From Kallipyga gabonensis (GTDB taxonomy: Bacteria; Bacillota; Clostridia; Tissierellales; Peptoniphilaceae), in the NCBI RefSeq assembly GCF_001286805.1, contig NZ_CXYV01000002.1:620001-684000 (forward strand): DNA of 64,000 nucleotides, read 5' to 3'. Below are positions 17,598 to 24,860 of this stretch, piece after piece. The translations under genes and the position numbers were made by a program. Every line of letters begins with the position of its first letter. Within the stretch, counting starts at the first letter, position 1. Below the pieces are notes generated by a model. The model was given only the letters and a program-made list of their open reading frames with translations. It did no database searches and was not told the DNA's origin.

Positions 17598-19022
17598 TTA
17601 TTCCTTTCCATTCCAGCAGTAGGTGCAGAACCTGCAGGGATCCAGTTCGATAGAGTCCAGGAGTCCCTTGAGGGATTGGTATTCCAGGGAGGAGAAGTGG
17701 AAGTGTTCCGCAATCTGCTTGCGGAGGGCCTTCCCTCTCTCGCTTTCCCCGTCGGCGTAGTCGTCCAGGTAGTTAAGGCCTTCTTTCCCTTCCAGGTCCA
17801 CGATGGTCCGCCGGGTCAGGAGCTCCATGTCGTCGTGGGACCGGGAGAAGCCCAGCCAGCGGCAGACATACATGGTGGGGGGTGTGGCAGACCGCATATG
17901 GACTTCTTTGGCCCCGTTCCGGTAGAGGAAGCCCACGGTCCCTTGGAGCTGGGTCCCCCGGACGATGGAGTCGTCCACGAAAAGGAGCTTTTTGTCTTTG
18001 ATGAGGCCGTGGACGGGGACCAGCTTCATCCGGGCTACCTTCTCCCGCTGACGTTGGAATTGGGGGGTGAAGGACCGGGCCCAGGTGGGGGTGTACTTGA
18101 CCATGGCCCGGGCATAGGGGAGGCCGGATTCGTAGGCGTAGCCCAGGGCGTGGCCGATGCCGGAGTCGGGGACGCCAACCACGGAATCCAGTTCGGGGAG
18201 GAGGCCCCTTTCCTTGTCCTGCTTGGCCATGAGGGCGCCGTTCCTGTTCCGGACGGCCTCGACGTTGACACCGTTGTAGACGGAGGCGGGATAGCCGTAG
18301 TAGGCCCAGAGGAAGGCACAGATTTTTTCTTCCTTCCTGGGGGGGACCAGCTGGAAGACCTTGTCTTTGGTGATCTTGACGATCTCTCCGGGGCCGACTT
18401 CCTGGTAGTCCCGATAGCCCAGCTTCTGGTAGGAGAAGGATTCAAAACAAACAGCGAAGCCCTCATCATCCCGCCCGATCATGACGGGGATCCGGCCCTT
18501 GAGGTCCCGGACGGCGATGATGGTCCCGTCGGCTTGGAGGATGAGGAGGGACATGGTTCCGTCAATGACTTCCTGGACGAAGCGGATGCCGTCGATCATG
18601 TCCTCTTTCATGTTCATGAGGGCGGCGATGAGTTCGCAGGAGTTGATTCCGCCGCCGGAGATGGCGTCGAAGTGGGCTCCGGGCTCCCGGAGATAGCGTT
18701 CCACCAGCTCGTCCTGGTTGTTGAGGATGCCGGTGAAGCAGATGGCATAGGTCCCGAAGGAGGAGTGGATGAGGAGGGGCTGGGGGTCCCGGTCGGAGAT
18801 GCAGGCGATGGCCGAGGTCCCGTGGATTTCTTCCAGGACGTGTTCGAAACGGGTCCGGAAGGGGGTGTTTTCGATGTTGTGGATCTCCCGTTGAAGGCCT
18901 TCTTCGGGGTCATAGCAGGCGATGCCGGCCCGGTGGGTTCCCAGGTGGGAGAGGTAGTCCGTTCCGTAGAAGACGTCTTCGATGGCGTCCCGGGCGGACA
19001 CAAGTCCAAAAAATGCGCCCAT
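17598..19022 (-). CDS. purF: PurF-family amidophosphoribosyltransferase lacking the N-terminal Cys
   Basis: PurF commits PRPP to purines by replacing pyrophosphate with ammonia from glutamine. The PRPP loop [14 protein letters not shown] (about 345) is intact. The N-terminal glutaminase domain is present but starts MGAFFG instead of M-C-G-x-F-G. The first Cys is residue 36, and the usual HRGQ-type and HNGN-type motifs are degraded ([16 protein letters not shown]). The tail carries CRFCTYC, which could bind metal or an Fe-S cluster. I recall similar Cys-less relatives in other clostridia. It may use free ammonia or another ammonia donor. The start is secure: AAAGGAG precedes it and no Cys codon lies nearby. 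Confidence 0.85.
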   Translation of the reverse strand: MGAFFGLVSARDAIEDVFYGTDYLSHLGTHRAGIACYDPEEGLQREIHNIENTPFRTRFEHVLEEIHGTSAIACISDRDPQPLLIHSSFGTYAICFTGILNNQDELVERYLREPGAHFDAISGGGINSCELIAALMNMKEDMIDGIRFVQEVIDGTMSLLILQADGTIIAVRDLKGRIPVMIGRDDEGFAVCFESFSYQKLGYRDYQEVGPGEIVKITKDKVFQLVPPRKEEKICAFLWAYYGYPASVYNGVNVEAVRNRNGALMAKQDKERGLLPELDSVVGVPDSGIGHALGYAYESGLPYARAMVKYTPTWARSFTPQFQRQREKVARMKLVPVHGLIKDKKLLFVDDSIVRGTQLQGTVGFLYRNGAKEVHMRSATPPTMYVCRWLGFSRSHDDMELLTRRTIVDLEGKEGLNYLDDYADGESERGKALRKQIAEHFHFSSLEYQSLKGLLDSIELDPCRFCTYCWNGKE

Positions 19023-19068
19023 GTGGCGGGTCTCCTTTCTGTAAAGGAAGCTGTCTCAAAAAAATGTC

Positions 19069-19115
19069 TTTGAAAAAGAAAGAGCCGTCCCAAAAAAGAT
19101 ACAGTGGGACGACTC
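19069..19115 (-). terminator. Terminator-like hairpin between purC and purF
   Basis: Read on the minus strand, GAGTCGTCCCA and TGGGACGGCTC pair (one mismatch) around a 12-nt loop, followed by TCTTTCTTTTTC. It starts 13 bp after the purC stop. It could end a purEC transcript or act as an attenuator. Confidence 0.6.
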
Positions 19116-19127
19116 GGGGTCGGAATG

Positions 19128-19841
19128 CTATTTACCGGAAGTGACCCGGCGGAACATTTCCTGGTAGGCGTCTTCGATCTTGCCCATGTCGCGGCGGAAA
19201 CGGTCCTTGTCGAGTTTTTCGTTGGTCTCGGTGTCCCAGAACCGGCAGGTATCCGGGGAAATCTCATCGGCGAGTACAATGGTCCCGTCGGGGAGGCGGC
19301 CAAATTCCAGCTTGAAGTCGACCAGTTTGACATTGTGCTTGAGGAAGAATTCTTTCAGGGTCTCATTGACCTTGCGGGAGAGTTCTTCAATCCGGTCCAA
19401 CTCTTCCTTGGTGGCCAGCTTAAGGGCCAGGACGTGGGACTTATTGATCAGGGGGTCATGGAGGTCATCATTTTTCAGGGAGAACTCAAAGGTGGGTTCG
19501 TCAAAGTCGATGCCCTCTTCCACGCCGTAGCGCTTGGCGAAGGAGCCGGCGGAGGTGTTGCGCATGATGACTTCCAGAGGAACAATTTCAACCTTCTTAA
19601 CGACGGTGTCGGTATCCGACAGTTCTTCGACAAAGTGGGTGGGGACGCCGACTTCTTCCAGGAGCTGCATGAGGATGTTGGTCATCCGGTTGTTGATGGA
19701 TCCCTTACCGACAATGGTGCCCTTCTTTGCACCGTCACCGGCGGTGGCATCGTCCTTATAGGAGACGATCAGCTTGTCGTCTTCGTCCGTCAGGAATACC
19801 TTCTTTGCCTTGCCTTCGTAGAGTTGTTCTTTCTTTTCCAT
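19128..19841 (-). CDS. purC: SAICAR synthetase
   Basis: Joins aspartate to CAIR with ATP. The 237-residue protein has EQLYEGKAKKVF at the N-terminus, IVPLEVIMRNTSAGSFAKR in the middle, and the signature LVDFKLEFG with ADEISPDTCRFWD. It follows purE by 100 bp and is separated from purF by 105 bp holding a hairpin. The ribosome-binding site (AAAGGA) is 13 nt from the ATG, rather far. Confidence 0.97.
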   Translation of the reverse strand: MEKKEQLYEGKAKKVFLTDEDDKLIVSYKDDATAGDGAKKGTIVGKGSINNRMTNILMQLLEEVGVPTHFVEELSDTDTVVKKVEIVPLEVIMRNTSAGSFAKRYGVEEGIDFDEPTFEFSLKNDDLHDPLINKSHVLALKLATKEELDRIEELSRKVNETLKEFFLKHNVKLVDFKLEFGRLPDGTIVLADEISPDTCRFWDTETNEKLDKDRFRRDMGKIEDAYQEMFRRVTSGK

Positions 19842-19941
19842 AGGTCGATTCCAGTCCTTTCTCCCTTAGCGGGGCGGGTCATGGGCGGGAGATCCGTCCA
19901 GGCCGGCCTTCCTTGTACGATTTCCAGGAACTTCTATTGTA

Positions 19942-20436
19942 CTATTTATTGAGCTTTTCTTCCACCCTCTTGTTCTTTTCCAGGTTGGCCTGGTGGTCGG
20001 CTTTCCGGCGGGCCTTGAGCCGGTCGGCCAGGTCCTCATCCTCCAGGGCTAGGATCTGGCAGGCCAGGAGGGCGGCGTTCTTTCCGCCGTCGATGGCCAC
20101 GGTAGCCACGGGGATGCCGGAGGGCATCATGACGGTGGAGAGGAGGGCATCCATTCCTTCCAGGCAGGCGGACTTGCAGGGGAGACCGATGACGGGGAGG
20201 ATGGTGTTGGCGGCAAGTGCACCGGCTAGGTGGGCGGCCATGCCGGCAACCCCGATGAGGACCCCGAAGCCCTTTTCTTCAGCCGTCTGGGCGAATTCCT
20301 TGGCTTCTTCCGGGGACCGGTGGGCGGAGTAGACATGGGCCTCAAAGGGGACCTCCAGCTCCTCCAGGATCTTGGTGGCTTTTTCCACAATGGGGAGGTC
20401 GGAGTCGGACCCCATGACGATGGCAACTTTTTTCAT
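19942..20436 (-). CDS. purE: 5-carboxyaminoimidazole ribonucleotide mutase
   Basis: Converts N5-CAIR (class I) or AIR plus CO2 (class II) to CAIR. The 164-residue protein has VAIVMGSDSDLPIVEKA, EAHVYSAHRSPE and the GMAAHLAGALAA segment of the active site. No purK is present in this cluster. The enzyme may therefore use CO2 directly, or purK is elsewhere; the sequence here does not settle which. It lies 32 bp after nrdB and may be cotranscribed with it. Confidence 0.95.
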   Translation of the reverse strand: MKKVAIVMGSDSDLPIVEKATKILEELEVPFEAHVYSAHRSPEEAKEFAQTAEEKGFGVLIGVAGMAAHLAGALAANTILPVIGLPCKSACLEGMDALLSTVMMPSGIPVATVAIDGGKNAALLACQILALEDEDLADRLKARRKADHQANLEKNKRVEEKLNK

Positions 20437-20468
20437 GACACTTCCTTTCTGGATTTTCCGGTCCGGGT

Positions 20469-21512
20469 TTAGAGGTCGTCGACCAGGGCGCCGGACTTGG
20501 CGTATGCGGTGGACCGGGCTTCAAAGAAGTCGGTCTTGATCATGTTGGCGTTGGAGTAGTTGGAGACCCACTTCATGGACTCGGGTTCTTCCCTGTGGCC
20601 CTCATAGATGGGCTCCAGGCCGATGTCCACAGCCCTTTGGTTGGCCAGGTATTTGATGTAGTCTTCCACCATGGACTCATTGAGCCCTTGGATGTCGTTG
20701 CCGATGACGTACTTGCCCCAGGCCATCTCCTGCTCAGCCCCTTCCTTGACCATGGCTTGGTACTCGGCTTGGAGGTCTTCGGTGAACATGGAGGGTTCTT
20801 CTTTCCGCAGCTCGTTGATGATGTTGCGGAAGAGCCAGAGGTGGGTGTTTTCGTCCCGGTTGATGTAGCGGATTTGCTGGGCGGACCCGGTCATCCGGCC
20901 GTTGCGGGCCAGGTTGTAGAAGAACATGAAGCCGGAGTAGAAGTAGACTCCTTCCAGGATGTAGTTGGCCACGAGGACCCGGAGGAAGTTGTGGGGGGTC
21001 TTTTCCTCCTGGAAGGCGTTGTAGATGTCGCCGATGTACTTGTTCCGCTTGGCCAGGAACTCATCGTCCCGGTAGAGGTAGAGGATCTCATCCCGCTTGT
21101 CGGGCTCGCAGATGGAGTCCAGCATGTAGGAGTAGGACTGGGAGTGGATGCACTCCTGGTAGGTCTGGATGTGGAGGCAGAGGTTGACCTCATTGGCCGT
21201 GATGTAGTCCGACACGTTGGGGAGGTTGGCCGACTGGATGGAGTCCAGGAAGATGAGGAAGGAGAGGACCTTATCATAGGCCACCCGCTCCGCTTCCGGC
21301 AGGTTGGGGTACTGCTTCTTATCCTGGGCCAGGTTGATCTCCTCCGGAATCCAGAAGTTGTTCATGGCCTGGCGGTACCAGTCCGAGGTCCATTCATACT
21401 TAAGGTTGTTGAAGTCATTTAAGTTGGTCGTATCCCCATTGACCATCCGTCTAGCGGTCAGGGAGATGTCCCCATCAGGGTTATACAGGGGCTTTTTATT
21501 GATCGTTTCCAT
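20469..21512 (-). CDS. nrdB: Class I ribonucleotide reductase, small subunit
   Basis: Provides the radical for reduction of ribonucleotides by NrdA. The 347-residue protein has the diiron/radical pattern of R2. Asp 90 lies in FLDSIQ, Glu 120 and His 123 in QECIHSQSY, with Tyr 127 in the radical-tyrosine position. A second Glu set lies near 175-205, and E-x2-H is in RDENTHLW. The C-terminal tail ends GALVDDL. It sits downstream of nrdA in the same orientation but 3.3 kb away, and just upstream of purE. AAAGGAAG precedes the ATG. Confidence 0.96.
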   Translation of the reverse strand: METINKKPLYNPDGDISLTARRMVNGDTTNLNDFNNLKYEWTSDWYRQAMNNFWIPEEINLAQDKKQYPNLPEAERVAYDKVLSFLIFLDSIQSANLPNVSDYITANEVNLCLHIQTYQECIHSQSYSYMLDSICEPDKRDEILYLYRDDEFLAKRNKYIGDIYNAFQEEKTPHNFLRVLVANYILEGVYFYSGFMFFYNLARNGRMTGSAQQIRYINRDENTHLWLFRNIINELRKEEPSMFTEDLQAEYQAMVKEGAEQEMAWGKYVIGNDIQGLNESMVEDYIKYLANQRAVDIGLEPIYEGHREEPESMKWVSNYSNANMIKTDFFEARSTAYAKSGALVDDL

Positions 21513-21624
21513 GAAAACTTCCTTTCTGTATGTAGGATGTCAAATCTAAGTCCATCGCCTCCATTATATACGATGTGGGGAAGATAGAGCAGGGGAAAGG
21601 GGGAAGGATGAGGAATAAAAATGT

Positions 21625-21653
21625 TTGCACACCGAGAAAAAATACTATAATTT
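21625..21653 (+). promoter_or_regulatory. Promoter for the lipoprotein gene
   Basis: TTGCAC (21625-21630) is followed by TATAAT (21646-21651, 15-bp spacer) or TAATTT (21648-21653, 17-bp spacer). On the other strand, facing nrdB, TATAAT is seen at 21568-21563 but without a clear -35. Confidence 0.55.
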
Positions 21654-21698
21654 ATATATAAGAAGGAAAGGATGGATGTCGGAAAAGGAGGGCTCATC

Positions 21699-22517
21699 AT
21701 GATTTCATCTCAAAAGAAACTTGTTCATTGCTTCTTCATCTTAGCTAGCTGCATCCTTCTCGTATCATGCACTTCTTCCAAAGACCCTTCCACTTCGGTA
21801 GAATTGAGTAAGGAAGGTGTAGGAGAAGAGAGGGCTTCTGAGCTGGTGGTAGATTCCCAAGAATCAGAAGAGAGAAAGCCCCTCGCCACGACGACGGATG
21901 TCATTGCCATCGAGCAATTTTCTCCGGAAGAGCAGGACAAATACTGGAAGGATGGCGGCACTCATTATTTATTCGATCCGGAAGGGAAAAGGGTTGATCT
22001 TGACCACCTTCCTCTCCGGGAGATGACACACTACTTTGACGGCCAGGAGATTTTTTCTATTGGACCCTCATTGATGAAGCCCATCAGACTTACCCCATTC
22101 GCCATCATTCCGGAGGAGGGGGGAATCATTTTTAATCCTGATTTCTATCGCCATACCGGCATAGCGATCGCCAGTATTTTTTCAGGAGAAAAGATTAAGG
22201 AAAAATATCAATCCTACCTGCCCATGGCGGAACAATTACAAATTGGAATGGATGTTGAACCTGTTGATGTGGAATATAAAAAACACATTGGAGAAAGCCT
22301 CACCTGCTTTTTTATTCCCATTGCCAACCACTTGGTATATGGAGAAAAAGAATCCTATATTTTACAAGCTAAGCCGATATCGATCAAAAATTATGATAAG
22401 TCTGTCATGAAGGCGCTTGAGAAATACGGCAATCCTGAGCAAACGCTTTATGAGCCGGTGGCCTATGGTCTCTTTGATTTTGTCTACTATCCAAAAGATA
22501 GGGTACCTGATCGGTAA
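21699..22517 (+). CDS. Lipoprotein of unknown function
   Basis: A 272-residue protein starting MISSQKKLVHCFFILA with the lipobox LVSC, so probably lipid-anchored outside the membrane. The start at 21699 has GGAGG seven bases before it; the in-frame ATG at 21672 would bury the signal. A Ser/Glu-rich linker follows the Cys, then a domain I do not recognise (about 70-272). It is the first of several opposite-strand genes that separate nrdB from nrdA. Base composition is more AT-rich than the flanking nrd genes. Confidence 0.75.
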   Translation: MISSQKKLVHCFFILASCILLVSCTSSKDPSTSVELSKEGVGEERASELVVDSQESEERKPLATTTDVIAIEQFSPEEQDKYWKDGGTHYLFDPEGKRVDLDHLPLREMTHYFDGQEIFSIGPSLMKPIRLTPFAIIPEEGGIIFNPDFYRHTGIAIASIFSGEKIKEKYQSYLPMAEQLQIGMDVEPVDVEYKKHIGESLTCFFIPIANHLVYGEKESYILQAKPISIKNYDKSVMKALEKYGNPEQTLYEPVAYGLFDFVYYPKDRVPDR

Positions 22518-22575
22518 ATTACTTTGTTGGTTGATTCCGGAGAAGGGCCTTAGGCGTTAAGAGAGGAGGAATAAA

Positions 22576-23397
22576 ATGAAAAGCATAAAAAAGTACTGGC
22601 CGGCACTTTTTTTGATCCTCGTGTTTGCCCTATTGTTCATTTACCTTTTTACCTTTAAGGAGATCACCTATGAAGAGGACCGCAGCCTTCTCTTCGTCAC
22701 CCTGCCCTCCCCACCCCAGGCCAAGATCATCACCGATGAAGAGGAGATTCGTTCCATTATCGACCTTCTGAATGACGCCAGCAAATTTGGAAGGGGGTTA
22801 GGCCTGACAAAAGGCTGGATTGGCCAAATCCGGTATAAGGGGACTGACTACATCATCAACAACACGACCACGATTGCAGTGAATGGGGTGATGTATAAAC
22901 TAGCCGAAGAGAAGGGCGAAGAACTCTTTGAAATCTACCGGAAATCGCAGGCTGCGGAAGAGGACTTCAGCGACGAAGTTTTGGAACGATTCAATAAGGG
23001 GAAGAAGGGCGAAAGTTCAAATGGGAATACTGAGCCCTATGATAAAAATGATCAGCTTGCACTAGAAATTGTAAATCCGAAAGATATTCGCCCTTCAACT
23101 AAAGAATTGCTCTTGGTTTTGGAGAATCAGAGTGATCATGATATCAGCACTGGCGAAGCTTATGATCTAGAGAGAAATAATCAGGGGGAGTGGACAGTAG
23201 TGGATAATCCCATCTCCTATGAGGACCTTGCTTATATTATTCGGCCCGGGGAAAAGAAGGAATTCAAATGTCTACTAAGTGTCGACCTCAAACCAGGAAG
23301 CTACCGGATTAAAAAGGATTATTCTCTTGAAGGCAGTGATCTTAATCTTAATACCCAGGAAAAAAGCCTTTATGCGGAATTTGAAGTCAAAGAATAA
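22576..23397 (+). CDS. Membrane-anchored protein, full-length copy of a duplicated gene
   Basis: A 273-residue protein with one N-terminal membrane helix (about 7-27). A domain of about 100 residues (EDRSLLFVTLPSPPQAK to VMYKLAEEKGEEL) follows that I cannot assign with certainty. A C-terminal Ig-like beta domain (about 165-272) resembles the Big_14-type domain, with the pattern SYEDLAYIIRPGEKKEF and LKPGSYRIKK. GAGAGGAGG precedes the ATG. A second, internally deleted copy lies 1.3 kb downstream at 23923. Function unknown; localisation is inferred as outer face of the membrane. Confidence 0.7.
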   Translation: MKSIKKYWPALFLILVFALLFIYLFTFKEITYEEDRSLLFVTLPSPPQAKIITDEEEIRSIIDLLNDASKFGRGLGLTKGWIGQIRYKGTDYIINNTTTIAVNGVMYKLAEEKGEELFEIYRKSQAAEEDFSDEVLERFNKGKKGESSNGNTEPYDKNDQLALEIVNPKDIRPSTKELLLVLENQSDHDISTGEAYDLERNNQGEWTVVDNPISYEDLAYIIRPGEKKEFKCLLSVDLKPGSYRIKKDYSLEGSDLNLNTQEKSLYAEFEVKE

Positions 23398-23472
23398 TCT
23401 TCTGTCAAAATACATTCTAGCTGATCGGTAAACTCGCTGGCTGGCTGCTTTGGAAAGGGTCATGAATTAAAT

Positions 23473-23505
23473 ACCTCATAGTCCAATATGACAGGACTAT
23501 GAGGT
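23473..23505. promoter_or_regulatory. 12-bp perfect palindrome before the AbiEi relic
   Basis: ACCTCATAGTCC (23473-23484) and its exact complement GGACTATGAGGT (23494-23505) flank 9 nt. The right arm contains the GAGG ribosome-binding site of the relic ORF starting at 23512. AbiEi antitoxins repress their own promoter by binding inverted repeats, so this is a likely fossil operator. It could also be an RNA hairpin hiding the binding site. Confidence 0.6.
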
Positions 23506-23511
23506 GAAATT

Positions 23512-23815
23512 ATGATAAATACAACGAATATGATGCTTGAGTCATTAAAAGAATATGCTAATTCGAAAGCCAACTCTCAAGCATGGTTCAGTTGAGTATG
23601 CATTGTTCTACCATCACTTCATTCCGGGAGCCACCTATGAGATGACTCCGGTTCTTACGATTAGGGATTTCGCTGACTTGCTCATGGAAGACCTTCGGAT
23701 CGATGAGGCGGATCTCCTGACGTTGGATGTCGAGAAACTGACTGCTCTATCTGATCGGTACCGGTCAAGGAATATTAAAAAGCTAGTGTCATTGATAAGG
23801 AGGATGCAAAAATGA
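23512..23815 (+). pseudogene. Collapsed AbiEi-family antitoxin (type IV toxin-antitoxin)
   Basis: The first frame gives 27 residues (MINTTNMMLESLKEYANSKA then a short tail and stop at 23595), like the start of AbiEi-type antitoxins. A second frame, open from 23555 to 23815, gives the family's later part: SVEYALFYHHFIPGATYEMT, then DFADLLMEDLRIDEADL and KLVSLIRRM. The helix-turn-helix region and a middle block are missing, so the gene has lost two internal parts and its frame. The match is from memory of the family, not a search. It ends in an ATGA overlap with the toxin remnant. Confidence 0.65.
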
Positions 23816-23853
23816 GCGCGGTTATTGAGCAAATGCTAAGTAGCTATAATTAA
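23812..23853 (+). pseudogene. Truncated start of an AbiEii-like toxin gene
   Basis: Thirteen codons, MSAVIEQMLSSYN, then TAA. They overlap the AbiEi relic by ATGA and follow AGGAGG. AbiEii nucleotidyltransferase toxins often open with a short helix of this kind ending in a YN or YD, and are translationally coupled to AbiEi. The nucleotidyltransferase domain is gone. Confidence 0.5.
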
Positions 23854-23922
23854 CCGGCTATATCCTGTATGAACACATTTCAGTAGGTAGGTAGAAATTG
23901 GTGCTAGGAAAGGAGGAATGAA

Positions 23923-24420
23923 ATGAAAAGCATAAAAAAATACTGGCCGGCCCTTTTCTTGGTCCTTGTACTTGTCCTATTATTCATTTACTTTTTCACC
24001 TTCAAGGAGATCACCTATGAGGAGGACCGCAGCCTTCTTTTTGTCACCCTGCCCTCCCCACCTCAGGCCAAGATCATCACCGATGAGGAGGAAATTCATT
24101 CCATCATCGGCCTCTTGAATGACGCCAGCAAATTTGGAAGGGGGCTAGCCCTGAAAGGAGGTTGGATTGGTCAAATTTGGTATGAGGGGAAGACTTACAT
24201 CATCAAAAACAAGACCACGATTGCAGTGAATGGGGTGATGTATAAGCTAGCCGAGGAGAAGGGCGAAGAACTCTTTGAAATCTACCGGAAATCGCAGGCT
24301 GTAGAAGAGCACTTCAGCGACAAGGTTTGGAGCGATTTAATGAGGAGAAGAAGTGAGGGACAGTGATCCTAATCTCAAGGCCCAGGAAAAAAGTCTTTAT
24401 GTGGAATTTGAGGTCAAAGA
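23923..24420 (+). pseudogene. Second, internally deleted copy of the anchored-protein gene
   Basis: The first about 135 codons closely match the gene at 22576 (same MKSIKKYWPALFL start, membrane helix and first domain). A one-base loss near 24326 (GTTTGG against GTTTTGG) shifts the frame, and the ORF ends at 24366 after 147 residues. The next bases (from 24364) match the last about 20 codons and the downstream flank of copy one. About 320 bp, the whole Ig-like domain, is therefore deleted. A short membrane protein could still be made. Confidence 0.75.
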
Positions 24421-24498
24421 ATAATCTTCTATCCAAATACAATCTAGCTGATCGGTAAACTCGTTGTCTGGCTGCTTTGGAAAAAAGGGACAAGCGGA

Positions 24499-24762
24499 GC
24501 CCCCTCATATGGCAAAATTAAGGGGAAGGGGGGCAAAGTAAAGCCTCCTCATTTGGCGGAATCAGGGGGAAGGGGGGCAAAGCAAAGCCTCCTCATTTGG
24601 CAGAATCAAGGGGAAGGGGGGCAAAGCTGAGCCCCCTCATCCGGCGGAATCCAGGGGAAGGGAGGCAAAGCGGAGCCCCCTCATCCAGCGAAATCGGTGG
24701 GAAGGGGGGCAAAGTAAAGCCCCCTCATCCAGCAAAATCAAGGGAAAAGGGGGCCGGGATAC
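24499..24762. repeat. 44-bp tandem repeat array, six copies
   Basis: GCCCCCTCAT or GCCTCCTCAT recurs at 24499, 24543, 24587, 24631, 24675 and 24719, exactly 44 bp apart. Each unit runs GCCCCCTCAT, GGCGGAATC, AGGGGAAGGGGGGC and could fold with CCCCC against GGGGG. It lies between the accessory block and the convergent nrdA end. There are no unique spacers, so it is not a CRISPR array. Confidence 0.95.
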
Positions 24763-24801
24763 CCCCATTCCTCAAAATCATCCACTATAGGGGGAATATA
24801 G

Positions 24802-24829
24802 AAGGACCTCGCCAACCGGCGAGGTCCTT
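24802..24829. terminator. Hairpin after nrdA
   Basis: AAGGACCTCGCC and its exact complement pair across a 4-nt loop. The stem is 12 bp but the T-tract is short on both strands. It is placed 32 bp after the nrdA stop. Confidence 0.65.
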
Positions 24830-24860
24830 TCTATCTTGATTCATCTATCCTGCCGCCCCA

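Noticed and set aside
20469-21698. Purine riboswitch upstream of purE or nrdB
   Set aside because: I looked for the conserved purine-riboswitch core and did not find it; purE follows nrdB too closely to leave room for one.
24499-24762. Possible CRISPR array
   Set aside because: Units are contiguous and similar along their whole length, without unique spacers, and no cas genes are present.
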